From positions 496,001 to 560,000 of the forward strand of contig NZ_QLLN01000002.1 of NCBI RefSeq assembly GCF_003259375.1: a stretch of 64,000 bases of DNA, given 5' to 3'. The first letter of the stretch is position 1. The number at the start of each line of letters is the position of its first letter. Of the stretch, positions 1-8,120 are shown in pieces. A program made the position numbers and the translations under genes. Source of the DNA: Arenibacter echinorum (GTDB lineage Bacteria; Bacteroidota; Bacteroidia; Flavobacteriales; Flavobacteriaceae). Below the pieces are notes generated by a model. That model had not been told where the DNA came from and searched no databases. It saw only the letters and a list, made by a program, of their open reading frames with translations.

Positions 1-1498
1 TGCTTATCTTTTTGGTAAGTCTTTTCACCACATCGGGATGTTTAAAATAGAGGTTGTTGGTCTCACTTGGGTCTTCCTCTATATTATAAAGTTCAAAGAC
101 GGCTTCTCCTTCTTTGGGTTGAATAAATCTAGGTTCCAAGGAACCCCCTGAACCACGGAGCATATTCAATTTCCATTTTCCATCGCGAATTGCAAAATCC
201 CCCGTTACGGAATGATGTATTACCGCTCCCCTAACCCCTTTATCATAATCTTTTCCTTGTAAAATTGGTAGCAGACTATAACTGTCCTCCCCAGCATTAT
301 CCGGAAGTCTTACTCCAATAATAGCTGCAATGGTCGCGAGATAATCGGTTTGGCAGACCGGTACATTGGTTTCCGAACCGGTCTTGATTTGGGCCGGCCA
401 ACGCATTAGGAATGGCACGCGATGTCCACCCTCATATATGTCGCGTTTACCGCCTTTAAAATTAAAACTACTGTAGTGCCCATATACATCGCGTTGATAA
501 ACGTAGTTGGTTTCGGCACCGTTGTCAGAGGAAAAAATTACCAGGGTATTGTCATCAATGCCATTGGCTTTTAGGGCTTCCAGCACCTGTCCCACCCTAT
601 AATCGGTTTCTTCCATAAAATCCCCATAATTGCCACAATTACTACGGCCTTGGAAATCGGGATGTGTACAATGTGGTAAATGTGGACTGTTCAATGGCAA
701 ATAAAGAAAGAAAGGCTTGCCATTTTTTGCCTCCTTCGCAGATTCATCTATATACTTCACGGCCTTGTTGGCCAGGGTTTCGAGGACCAATTCATCGTTG
801 AAGGATGGAGCCACCTCAACCCATCCACTTCCTCCTTCTTTTTCATAAGGGGGGGTCATTCTATAGGGCTTCGGATTAATACTGTCGCTATACGTCCAGG
901 GGTTGGTATCCGCTTTCTTTTTTGTCCATAACACTGGCGGATCCAAAACCCTATCATTTTCCAAATAGGTAAGAATACCATAGTTCATAGAAGCGGGAAT
1001 ACCGAAAAAATAGTCGAACCCTTTTTCTATTGGGCCATCACTAAAGGGTTTGGACCAATCGCGGTCTTTGCCCAAACTGCCTTCAAACTCCATTTGTAGG
1101 TGCCATTTGCCAACCATGGCTGTCTTATAACCATTATCCCTTAACAAGGAGGCAATGGTCATCCTATCCTTCTCTATCAAACAGGGTCCATCGGCTTCAA
1201 GGACTCCTTTTTTTAAGGAGGTCCTCCAACTGTACCTTCCGGTCAACAAAGAGTATCTAGAGGGAGTACAGACAGCATCGCTGCTATGTCCGTCCGTAAA
1301 AATTATACCTTCATTCGCCAACTTATCCATGTTGGGAGTCCTAAATTTAGCATCGGGGTTAAGAGCTGCTACATCCCCATAACCCTGGTCATCGGTATAA
1401 ATAATGACGATATTTGGTTTTTGAATACTTTGAGCTCCGGTAGCTATTGAAAATAATAACAATAAAACTTTAAGATTCAGTTTGAATAAATGCATCAT
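1..1498 (-). CDS. S1 family formylglycine-dependent sulfatase, 3' end cut by window
   Basis: The frame is open from an ATG at 1498 to the window edge, giving 499 codons; the C-terminus is missing. Residues 1-23 form a signal peptide ending in GAQS. The alkaline-phosphatase-fold N-terminus follows, with a metal-binding YTDDQGYGD (about 34-42) and the sulfatase signature CTPSR at 77-81, whose Cys77 would be converted to formylglycine. The last visible residues include LYNIEEDPSETNNL, typical of the C-terminal part of S1 sulfatases, so probably only a short tail is lost. The enzyme should remove sulfate esters from a glycan in the periplasm or at the surface. It is the last visible gene of the minus-strand polysaccharide locus, 26 bases after the GH29-like gene. 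The substrate and S1 subfamily cannot be decided here. Confidence 0.93.
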   Translation of the reverse strand, partial: MMHLFKLNLKVLLLLFSIATGAQSIQKPNIVIIYTDDQGYGDVAALNPDAKFRTPNMDKLANEGIIFTDGHSSDAVCTPSRYSLLTGRYSWRTSLKKGVLEADGPCLIEKDRMTIASLLRDNGYKTAMVGKWHLQMEFEGSLGKDRDWSKPFSDGPIEKGFDYFFGIPASMNYGILTYLENDRVLDPPVLWTKKKADTNPWTYSDSINPKPYRMTPPYEKEGGSGWVEVAPSFNDELVLETLANKAVKYIDESAKEAKNGKPFFLYLPLNSPHLPHCTHPDFQGRSNCGNYGDFMEETDYRVGQVLEALKANGIDDNTLVIFSSDNGAETNYVYQRDVYGHYSSFNFKGGKRDIYEGGHRVPFLMRWPAQIKTGSETNVPVCQTDYLATIAAIIGVRLPDNAGEDSYSLLPILQGKDYDKGVRGAVIHHSVTGDFAIRDGKWKLNMLRGSGGSLEPRFIQPKEGEAVFELYNIEEDPSETNNLYFKHPDVVKRLTKKIS

Positions 1499-1524
1499 CT
1501 CTTTTAAATTAAATTTCATAAAAT

Positions 1525-3033
1525 CTATTTCCCACGTATTCCTTGACGAACTTTTCGCAATAATTCCACTGACTCAGGCGATACGGAACCATCCTCATAC
1601 ATTTCAAGATTAATGGAAAGTGGATATCGATTTTTTTGCGCATGTTTTATTCTGCCAATGAGATCATCAAGGGAATGTTTTGGACTGGCTATGCTAGTAT
1701 TCTTATCGATGTGCCCCCACCTTTTTTCCAAAGTAAAACAGCTATGTGCCTGCAAGCCCTTATAATTTCCTTCTGGAAATACACCATCATCCAGTCCCGT
1801 AAATTGTTTTAGGCCCTCCCCGGCATAATAATCCTGATACTCCGTAACCTTGGGTAAAATCCAAGAATTATAGGAAATTATACGTTGCCCGTTATTGGTT
1901 TTGGCGGCCTTACTTATCTCCTTAAAATTGGCCGTGGAAATACCTCCGGAACTACCATCAAAATGGGTATCGTAATAGCGTTGGGCCCCGTCAAAAAACC
2001 ATCCGTTCAATTTTGCTCCATAACGATTGCCCACCTCAGCTATGATGTTCTTTAGGTTACCGTACAATTCCGTTTTATCCGCTTTATAACCCCCTGAAGC
2101 CTGCATCCAAGTGGCATCTATGGAGTGGTAACAATCATAACCGTAGTGATAATAGAATATCAATTTGATTCCTTTTGCATGCAGCCGATCTGCCATTTCG
2201 CCTAGAAGATCCCGTTTTGTAGTTCGGCCTTTTAATACCTTGTCCAAGGATGCAATGGGTGCGGAAATATACTGTTGTCCCCAGGTCATTGACCAAATAA
2301 CATAGGCGGCCCCGGATTCCTCCACCATATTTACAAACTCTTCAACATCAAAATCGTTGACCTTATCTTCCCATGCCTTTATAGTATCCCCTTTTTCGGG
2401 TGTTGCCCTATTAGTCCACTGAAACATTAACCCGTATCCGGCATCCTTGAACCAATCTGCGGTCTGCCTTATTTTCTGGGCCTCTTCATCTATTTTTGCT
2501 ACGTAAGTTGGTGCAATCAATTCCAGAGCGGATAGTTTAAACTTCTGGTCCGTATTAATTTCCAACTGTAAAGTGTTGATGCCTTTTTTTAATGCTATTG
2601 TTCCAAGTGCAATTTGTGCCCAGTCCTCTTCATTGGAGACAAACTCCAGACTTTGTCCATTGCAGGATAATGTCCCTTTTATATTCGTGCCAAAAATCCT
2701 AGCAACTATCTCGTAATTTTCCACCATGGAAGATTCCAATTGCCATTTCATGATATATGGCCCTGGAGCTTCGGACTCTATCCACTGGAACATATAATTT
2801 AATACCGTAGTTTTAAAATTGAAGCTGGTTTCCGCAAGACCCGCGGAAAGTACATTTATTTCCTTACTACCAATTGTTATAGGTTCACTAACTTTATTAA
2901 TACCATTACTGCCCGTCTCAGCGTAAGGGTCTGGAACGTCCTGGGAATTCACTGGTACAGCAAAAAGGAATAAAAGCAGAACAAATCCACATTTATTCAA
3001 AATACATTTCCCTAAAAGTGACCACGATTGCAT
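1525..3033 (-). CDS. Secreted GH29-like (divergent alpha-L-fucosidase-fold) glycoside hydrolase
   Basis: 502 residues with a signal peptide (about 1-30, ending VNSQ). Residues about 45-170 look like a beta-rich accessory domain. From about 195 there is a TIM-barrel-like region (GYGLMFQW, AAYVIWSMTW, KLIFYYHYGYD, LNGWFFDGAQ). The WFFDG at 345-349 matches the place of the GH29 nucleophile motif, making Asp348 the candidate nucleophile. The usual GH29 HHDGF substrate-binding motif is absent: that position reads YVIWSMTWGQQY. It lies between a SASA esterase and a sulfatase in the same direction, so a role in breaking down the same glycan is likely. Calling it a fucosidase would go too far; it is a distant GH29-clan protein whose substrate is unknown. 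Confidence 0.7.
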   Translation of the reverse strand: MQSWSLLGKCILNKCGFVLLLFLFAVPVNSQDVPDPYAETGSNGINKVSEPITIGSKEINVLSAGLAETSFNFKTTVLNYMFQWIESEAPGPYIMKWQLESSMVENYEIVARIFGTNIKGTLSCNGQSLEFVSNEEDWAQIALGTIALKKGINTLQLEINTDQKFKLSALELIAPTYVAKIDEEAQKIRQTADWFKDAGYGLMFQWTNRATPEKGDTIKAWEDKVNDFDVEEFVNMVEESGAAYVIWSMTWGQQYISAPIASLDKVLKGRTTKRDLLGEMADRLHAKGIKLIFYYHYGYDCYHSIDATWMQASGGYKADKTELYGNLKNIIAEVGNRYGAKLNGWFFDGAQRYYDTHFDGSSGGISTANFKEISKAAKTNNGQRIISYNSWILPKVTEYQDYYAGEGLKQFTGLDDGVFPEGNYKGLQAHSCFTLEKRWGHIDKNTSIASPKHSLDDLIGRIKHAQKNRYPLSINLEMYEDGSVSPESVELLRKVRQGIRGK

Positions 3034-3140
3034 TCCTTTAATTTTATCAATTCAACTTAACTTCAACTCAAATCTAGCGTTTTTTACTTTTTTAATTAGT
3101 AAATAAAGGAGAGCTATATCCCAATCGCCGTTCATTTATA

Positions 3141-4676
3141 TTAATCGATGGGAATCTGGTTATCCGTTCTAAAGGGATAGGCAGGCAAATCTGCACCATT
3201 GACCAAATTAACGTCGGGTTTTCCGGCAAAGGCATATCTAACATATACCGGATTCTTAATGTCATCATTGGACAGCACGACCTCTTCCCCAACAATTTTT
3301 GCTTCTGCCTTATGCCATTGCATAGAATCATCCGCAATCCAGAATCCTATAGGTGCTTTTTCATCCACGGTTTTTAATCCTTGGGCATTATTAAAATGAA
3401 CTACCAGCTTATTATCCTGTGCCTTTACCTGATTTAAAATTGGCCCTTCTGCAACAATGTTTTTATCAAGGGTATGTTTTTCGGCAAGTAGTGCCAATCT
3501 AATACCAATGGGGAGTTTGTCCTTGGGGTGAACGTTTGTTTCATCACCAAGATCAATGGTATTGACCACACTGGTATAAGGTAGGTTGAGAACTTTTAGT
3601 TGGGACTCCCGCATCCATGCCCAGGATATAGCAGTGGGACTCTTGGAATCGATATCCGGGTTATTGTTCGTGCCTTTTCCATAACCTGGAAGCATTACTA
3701 CGGAGAAGTGCATCTTATTGTTTTTCCATTCCTTCCTGTACCGCTTTACCCAGGATTGAAGCACATCACCATATTCTTTCATCCCTATCACCCTGTGGAA
3801 CCAATTGTCCTCCGTAACCTCTGGTACCCCGGAATAGTAACGTGTGTTGCGTTCCCCTTGGTACCAAACCAAGCCTCTACAAGCATAAGGAGCCAAAGGC
3901 TTCATCATTGCATTGTACAGAATATTGGGTTGTCTACGCATAAAAATATCCTCTTGGTTAGACCAACCTTCACCACTGGATAGGGCATTATTGATTCTAT
4001 TGCGAGTTTCGGTATCGGCATCAAAATCGTCAATTATATCCTTAAAATAAGGAAACTCTTCGGCCATATCACGTGGCATCCAGGCTTCTAGGGAAGAACT
4101 GCCCCAAGAAGCATGAATTATTCCAATAGGAATATCGGCGGACTTCTCAAGGAAGTAAGCAAAACCAAATGCTACGGCACTTGTTGGGGGTACATCTGCC
4201 CATTTTCCGCTAACATTGTCTTCTTCTTTAAAGGAAACCGTTCTCTTTACCTCAAAACTTCTTATGTTTTCTGAAGAAGCCAACAGTGCTTTTGTTTCAG
4301 GAACATTGTCTACCGAAAATTGCATATTGGATTGCCCCGAACATATCCATACTTCACCCACTACTACATTGGATAATACTATTTCCGAATTTCCGGTAAT
4401 TGTCATTTCCCTAGGTGTTTTAGACGCCTGCAGGGGTGCTAATGCAACCATCCATTTACCATCTTTCCCAGTTCTTGTTGTGACACTTTGGCCAGCATAT
4501 TTCACCCTTATTTTTTCTTTAGGGGCTGCAACTCCCCAGACGGGGACTTCCGTGCCACGTTGCAGTACCGTATTGTCGCAGAATAAATTAGATAGCTTTA
4601 ATTCTTGAGAATATGTAATTGCTACACAAAAAAATAGAAAAATAAATAGTAGGGCGATGCATGGCTTTTTCGTCAT
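3141..4676 (-). CDS. Sialate O-acetylesterase family (SASA) carbohydrate esterase
   Basis: 511 residues with a signal peptide (about 1-23, ending YSQ). A beta-sandwich N-terminal part is followed by the SGNH-type esterase domain. The catalytic serine lies in GQSNM (Ser116), with HASWGSSSLEAWMPR and VWYQGERN motifs further on and a C-terminal NVHPKDK that holds the catalytic His. The family is named for sialic acid 9-O-acetylesterase, but in Bacteroidota polysaccharide loci its members usually deacetylate plant or algal glycans. No sialic acid genes are present here. The gene sits 18 bases after the GH29 fucosidase stop, in the same operon. The expected role is removal of acetyl groups so that the fucosidase and sulfatase can act. 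Confidence 0.88.
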   Translation of the reverse strand: MTKKPCIALLFIFLFFCVAITYSQELKLSNLFCDNTVLQRGTEVPVWGVAAPKEKIRVKYAGQSVTTRTGKDGKWMVALAPLQASKTPREMTITGNSEIVLSNVVVGEVWICSGQSNMQFSVDNVPETKALLASSENIRSFEVKRTVSFKEEDNVSGKWADVPPTSAVAFGFAYFLEKSADIPIGIIHASWGSSSLEAWMPRDMAEEFPYFKDIIDDFDADTETRNRINNALSSGEGWSNQEDIFMRRQPNILYNAMMKPLAPYACRGLVWYQGERNTRYYSGVPEVTEDNWFHRVIGMKEYGDVLQSWVKRYRKEWKNNKMHFSVVMLPGYGKGTNNNPDIDSKSPTAISWAWMRESQLKVLNLPYTSVVNTIDLGDETNVHPKDKLPIGIRLALLAEKHTLDKNIVAEGPILNQVKAQDNKLVVHFNNAQGLKTVDEKAPIGFWIADDSMQWHKAEAKIVGEEVVLSNDDIKNPVYVRYAFAGKPDVNLVNGADLPAYPFRTDNQIPID

Positions 4677-4694
4677 TCCGCTAAATTATTGGTT

Positions 4695-6506
4695 TTATTC
4701 CATACTTCCCTCAGGGGTCAATCGTATTTCTTTTAGACTCGCACTTTTCCTATTTCCGTCTACCAAAGTAACCGTTATGGTATGCTCTCCCGGCGTTTCA
4801 AATTTCAAAAGCCCCATCTCATAATAATTATAGACCTCCGATGAATTCTGCTGATTCTGCACAAGGTTCCCTTCTTCCGAAGTAATTCTCCATACCAAGC
4901 GGCCTGATCCTGCATAATTCAGTTCCGTTTGGTAATAACCGGGCTCCTTCACCATTACCTTCCAGGTCACCTCTCCCTTGTCTGTCCAATCTTGGGCCTG
5001 TTCAATGTGTTTCCACTCCCCGAATTTTTCCATCCACCTTTTTTCGGTGATTGCTACACCTTCAGCCGTGGCAAAATCCACAGGAAGCTCTGTAGAAAAA
5101 ACAGGGTCCAAACTAGATCTGGTATCTACCTCCGGACGGCCCTCTACCTCAAGCTCGATAACGGAAATCAATCTCTCGGGACGTTTGGCCGGAAGGCTTA
5201 ACACGGCCCAATCCCCATCCTTGGCAGTTTCCAATGTTAAAGGTTCCCCGTTTACCCAAAGCTTTGCGAAGATAATATCATTTTTTAGGCCTGGGAGCCA
5301 CAATTTGCCATCCAAAGGCCAGTCATAAACGCAAAGGTTCAACTTGCCATCGGAGGCTATTGTAACATCTCCCCAGGGCAACTTTCGGCCCCATGGCGAA
5401 GATCCGGTCTTATATACTACCTGTGGGTAGCTGTTGATCCATTCTCCGGAAGCGCGTAAGGATTCCTGCGCCTCTGTTGGAATACTGCCATCCGGTGCCG
5501 GCCCCACATTCAACATATAGGTACCACCCCTGGCCACCGTAGAAATTATACTCTTCAAAATCCGTTTGGGGCTCTTCCAATTCTGGTCGTACCAGGCATA
5601 ACCCCAAGAGTCGTTGGTAACATCTACCGTTTCCCATAGGCCCCCTATATTTGCTACGGGAATATTCATGTCTCCCAGAGATTTATAATCTCCCAATCCG
5701 TGGCCCGCCCTTCCTGAAATCATTGCATTGGGTTGGTACTTGCGGACCACATCTACCAATTCAGCCACATATTTTTTCTCCATATTCCCAGGAGTATCAA
5801 ACCATACCATGGCAATATCCCCATATTCCGTTACGATCTCCTTTACCTGAGGAAGACATTTTTTCTTAAAATAATAATCAAAGTCTACTTCTTTACCTTT
5901 TTCATTGACATTGGGTCCGCCATTGCCTCCTGGAAAGGTCCAGTCCTGATTGTGGGAATAGTAAAATCCAAATCCCAGCCCCAGTTCTTTACAGGCCTTT
6001 GACAGTTCTTTCATAGGATCTCTGGCAAAGGGAGTGGCCTTTACAATATTGAAATCATTGCTTTTGGAATTGTACATGGCAAAACCGTCATGGTGCTTGC
6101 TGGTAACAACAACATATTTCATCCCCGCATCTTTTGCCAGTTGCGCAATTACCTTGGCATCAAAATTTACCGGATTGAAGTTTTTTGCCTCCGCCATATA
6201 TTCATCTGCCGGAATATTGGCCCTCCTAGGATTCATGATCCACTCGCTAATGCCATAATAGGTACTGTCTTTCCATTTATTGGCAATATTGGAGTAAATA
6301 CCCCAATGGATGAACATGGCATAATTGCCATCATCAAATAGGGCTGTCCTAGAAGCGGGAGCATCTGCTCCCAGGGTGTTCTGTTCTCCCCACATTTCGT
6401 CCATTGACTTTCCATTTTGCCTTTCTTGTGCCAAAATAGTACCAACTTGCAATACCAGTGCCATCAATAGCATTATGAATTGCTTCTTCCCGATTTTAAA
6501 ATTCAT
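4695..6506 (-). CDS. GH29 alpha-L-fucosidase
   Basis: 603 residues with a signal peptide (1-26, ending ILAQ). The catalytic TIM barrel covers about 50-370: FIHWGIYS (65-72), TSKHHDGFAMY (135-145), and MVWFDTPG with the predicted nucleophile Asp237. GLWETVDV (Glu292) is a candidate acid/base, which in GH29 is less conserved. A beta-sandwich C-terminal part runs to about 470. A further domain of roughly 120 residues (YYQTELNYAGSGRLVWRI onward) resembles the small beta domain found at the end of many Bacteroidota fucosidases. It hydrolyses alpha-L-fucosyl linkages in the periplasm. Flanking esterase and sulfatase genes indicate a decorated fucose-containing substrate. Family assignment is very secure; linkage preference is not. 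Confidence 0.95.
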   Translation of the reverse strand: MNFKIGKKQFIMLLMALVLQVGTILAQERQNGKSMDEMWGEQNTLGADAPASRTALFDDGNYAMFIHWGIYSNIANKWKDSTYYGISEWIMNPRRANIPADEYMAEAKNFNPVNFDAKVIAQLAKDAGMKYVVVTSKHHDGFAMYNSKSNDFNIVKATPFARDPMKELSKACKELGLGFGFYYSHNQDWTFPGGNGGPNVNEKGKEVDFDYYFKKKCLPQVKEIVTEYGDIAMVWFDTPGNMEKKYVAELVDVVRKYQPNAMISGRAGHGLGDYKSLGDMNIPVANIGGLWETVDVTNDSWGYAWYDQNWKSPKRILKSIISTVARGGTYMLNVGPAPDGSIPTEAQESLRASGEWINSYPQVVYKTGSSPWGRKLPWGDVTIASDGKLNLCVYDWPLDGKLWLPGLKNDIIFAKLWVNGEPLTLETAKDGDWAVLSLPAKRPERLISVIELEVEGRPEVDTRSSLDPVFSTELPVDFATAEGVAITEKRWMEKFGEWKHIEQAQDWTDKGEVTWKVMVKEPGYYQTELNYAGSGRLVWRITSEEGNLVQNQQNSSEVYNYYEMGLLKFETPGEHTITVTLVDGNRKSASLKEIRLTPEGSME

Positions 6507-6572
6507 TGTTTGATTTTATTAATAGATTTATGTTTATTTAATTAGGTCCATTATCTAATATATTCGAACTGG

Positions 6573-7922
6573 CTAATGGCTATTTTTCTTAACCATTCGC
6601 ATAGGAGAACTATACATTAGCCCTTCTGAATCAACAATATTGACAAAATAGGCCTGTGCATCCTCAGGCAATGTTACCGAAATTGTTTTCTTGTTATCGT
6701 AAAACCTCATGTTAGTCTGCTGCCAAGTATAATTATCCCTACCCCAATCTGCTGTATCGGTTGTATAGTATAGATAAGCTTCGGTTACTTTTCCCTCGTA
6801 CACATAGATCAATTCGTTATTTCTCTTTAACTTCTGGAACTTAGGTATTAAGGGCCGCCCAGCCTTTTTCACAACATTATCTGCAAAAGCATAAATTTCT
6901 TCCGGTTCCCAACCAGGGCTATGCCCATGTTTCATATTATGTTCAACATAGAGGTACTTTTCGTTCTTGGAAGCTTCATAGGTTTTCGTGAAGCTGTTCA
7001 TAGTGAAATGAAAATCATTGGTGCCGTTCACGAACAAGGTAGGTTGCTCCTGCAAGGGGATGTACAATGAAGGTTCCCAATTTTGAAGGTAAAACTGCCG
7101 TTGTTCCTTGCTCAAAAGGGTTAGAAGACTACTATAATGTGGAGTTTCTTGCAAAAATCCACAACCATATACCGGGATTGCGAAGGCATAGCGATCATCA
7201 ATGCCCGTAATCACATTTGTAAGAATGCCTCCCCAAGAAATTCCACTAATACCTATGCTATTGGCATCCACTTCCGGAAAACTTATTAGCAAACTAGTGG
7301 CGAGCATCACGTCTGAAACGGCGTGATAAAACCATTGGTCCTGCAGCTTTATAGTGACAACATCCTCAAAAAATCCTATTCTTCGCGGACCGGAAAAACC
7401 ATGATCTGGCCAGAGTTTTTCCCCATTGCTATGTTCAACTTTTTCTCCAGGAACCTGGCCTTCCAAAGCTACTGAAATAGCGATATATCCCCTATCTGTC
7501 CATTCTTTGACCCATTCCGGAAAAGCGGTACCGCCACCCCCATGAACCAAAACCACAGCAGGCCTTTTTTCTCCTTGTGAAAGTCCATTGGGAACCCCAT
7601 ACCAACAAAACACCTTGGTCTGTTTTCCGATGTAATCCAGCCCATTAAAAAACAGGCCTTTTATATTTGAAAACTGTTGGTATGCTTGATAATCATTGGT
7701 AAATCTAAAATCTGGTGTTTTCAACACCCCTGCTTTTACAAGTTCACTTTTTACCCACAGGGGCCCGCTCGTCTCTTGAGGATTTATAATTGAACCATTT
7801 AAAGCATTTGATTGACTTGCAGCATTGCTGCAAATGGCCAAAAACAATACAAGGAACCTCAAAACATGCCTTTTTGTGGTAGGCTTACTATGTACTGGGA
7901 ACAAATAATTTAAATATTGCAT
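6573..7922 (-). CDS. Secreted alpha/beta hydrolase (acetylxylan-esterase / S9-like)
   Basis: The ATG at 7922 gives 449 residues and places a signal peptide at the N-terminus (hydrophobic run about 20-35, ending AASQ). A longer frame exists to 8099, but its extra 59 residues have no signal features. The fold shows an oxyanion HGGGG (127-131), nucleophile elbow GISWG (Ser229), acid residue in VNGTNDF, and a histidine in KHGHSPGW. A C-terminal beta-sandwich of about 80 residues follows. Such proteins, often labelled acetylxylan esterase or dipeptidyl-aminopeptidase-like, deacylate glycans in polysaccharide loci. It is the first enzyme gene downstream of the HTCS regulator. A peptidase role is possible but less likely given the neighbours. 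Confidence 0.8.
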   Translation of the reverse strand: MQYLNYLFPVHSKPTTKRHVLRFLVLFLAICSNAASQSNALNGSIINPQETSGPLWVKSELVKAGVLKTPDFRFTNDYQAYQQFSNIKGLFFNGLDYIGKQTKVFCWYGVPNGLSQGEKRPAVVLVHGGGGTAFPEWVKEWTDRGYIAISVALEGQVPGEKVEHSNGEKLWPDHGFSGPRRIGFFEDVVTIKLQDQWFYHAVSDVMLATSLLISFPEVDANSIGISGISWGGILTNVITGIDDRYAFAIPVYGCGFLQETPHYSSLLTLLSKEQRQFYLQNWEPSLYIPLQEQPTLFVNGTNDFHFTMNSFTKTYEASKNEKYLYVEHNMKHGHSPGWEPEEIYAFADNVVKKAGRPLIPKFQKLKRNNELIYVYEGKVTEAYLYYTTDTADWGRDNYTWQQTNMRFYDNKKTISVTLPEDAQAYFVNIVDSEGLMYSSPMRMVKKNSH

Positions 7923-8120
7923 TATCGATCTAAAACCTTTTGAAAACCGCGACCCAATAGATTTTGGTGCACGGTTCTTAATTAGGTCAAATCTAATTAG
8001 GGAATTGGGAGAAAGCCTTCTCTTTTCGACCAATCCTTTGCTTATATCAACCAATCCACTTGAATTGGAAAGCCAGGATAATCCCATAGCACAAAACAAC
8101 CATCAAAAACCAAGTTAGTG

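Noticed and set aside
3141-4676. Sialic acid catabolism as the role of the SASA gene
   Set aside because: No other sialic acid gene is present and the neighbours are fucose and sulfate enzymes.
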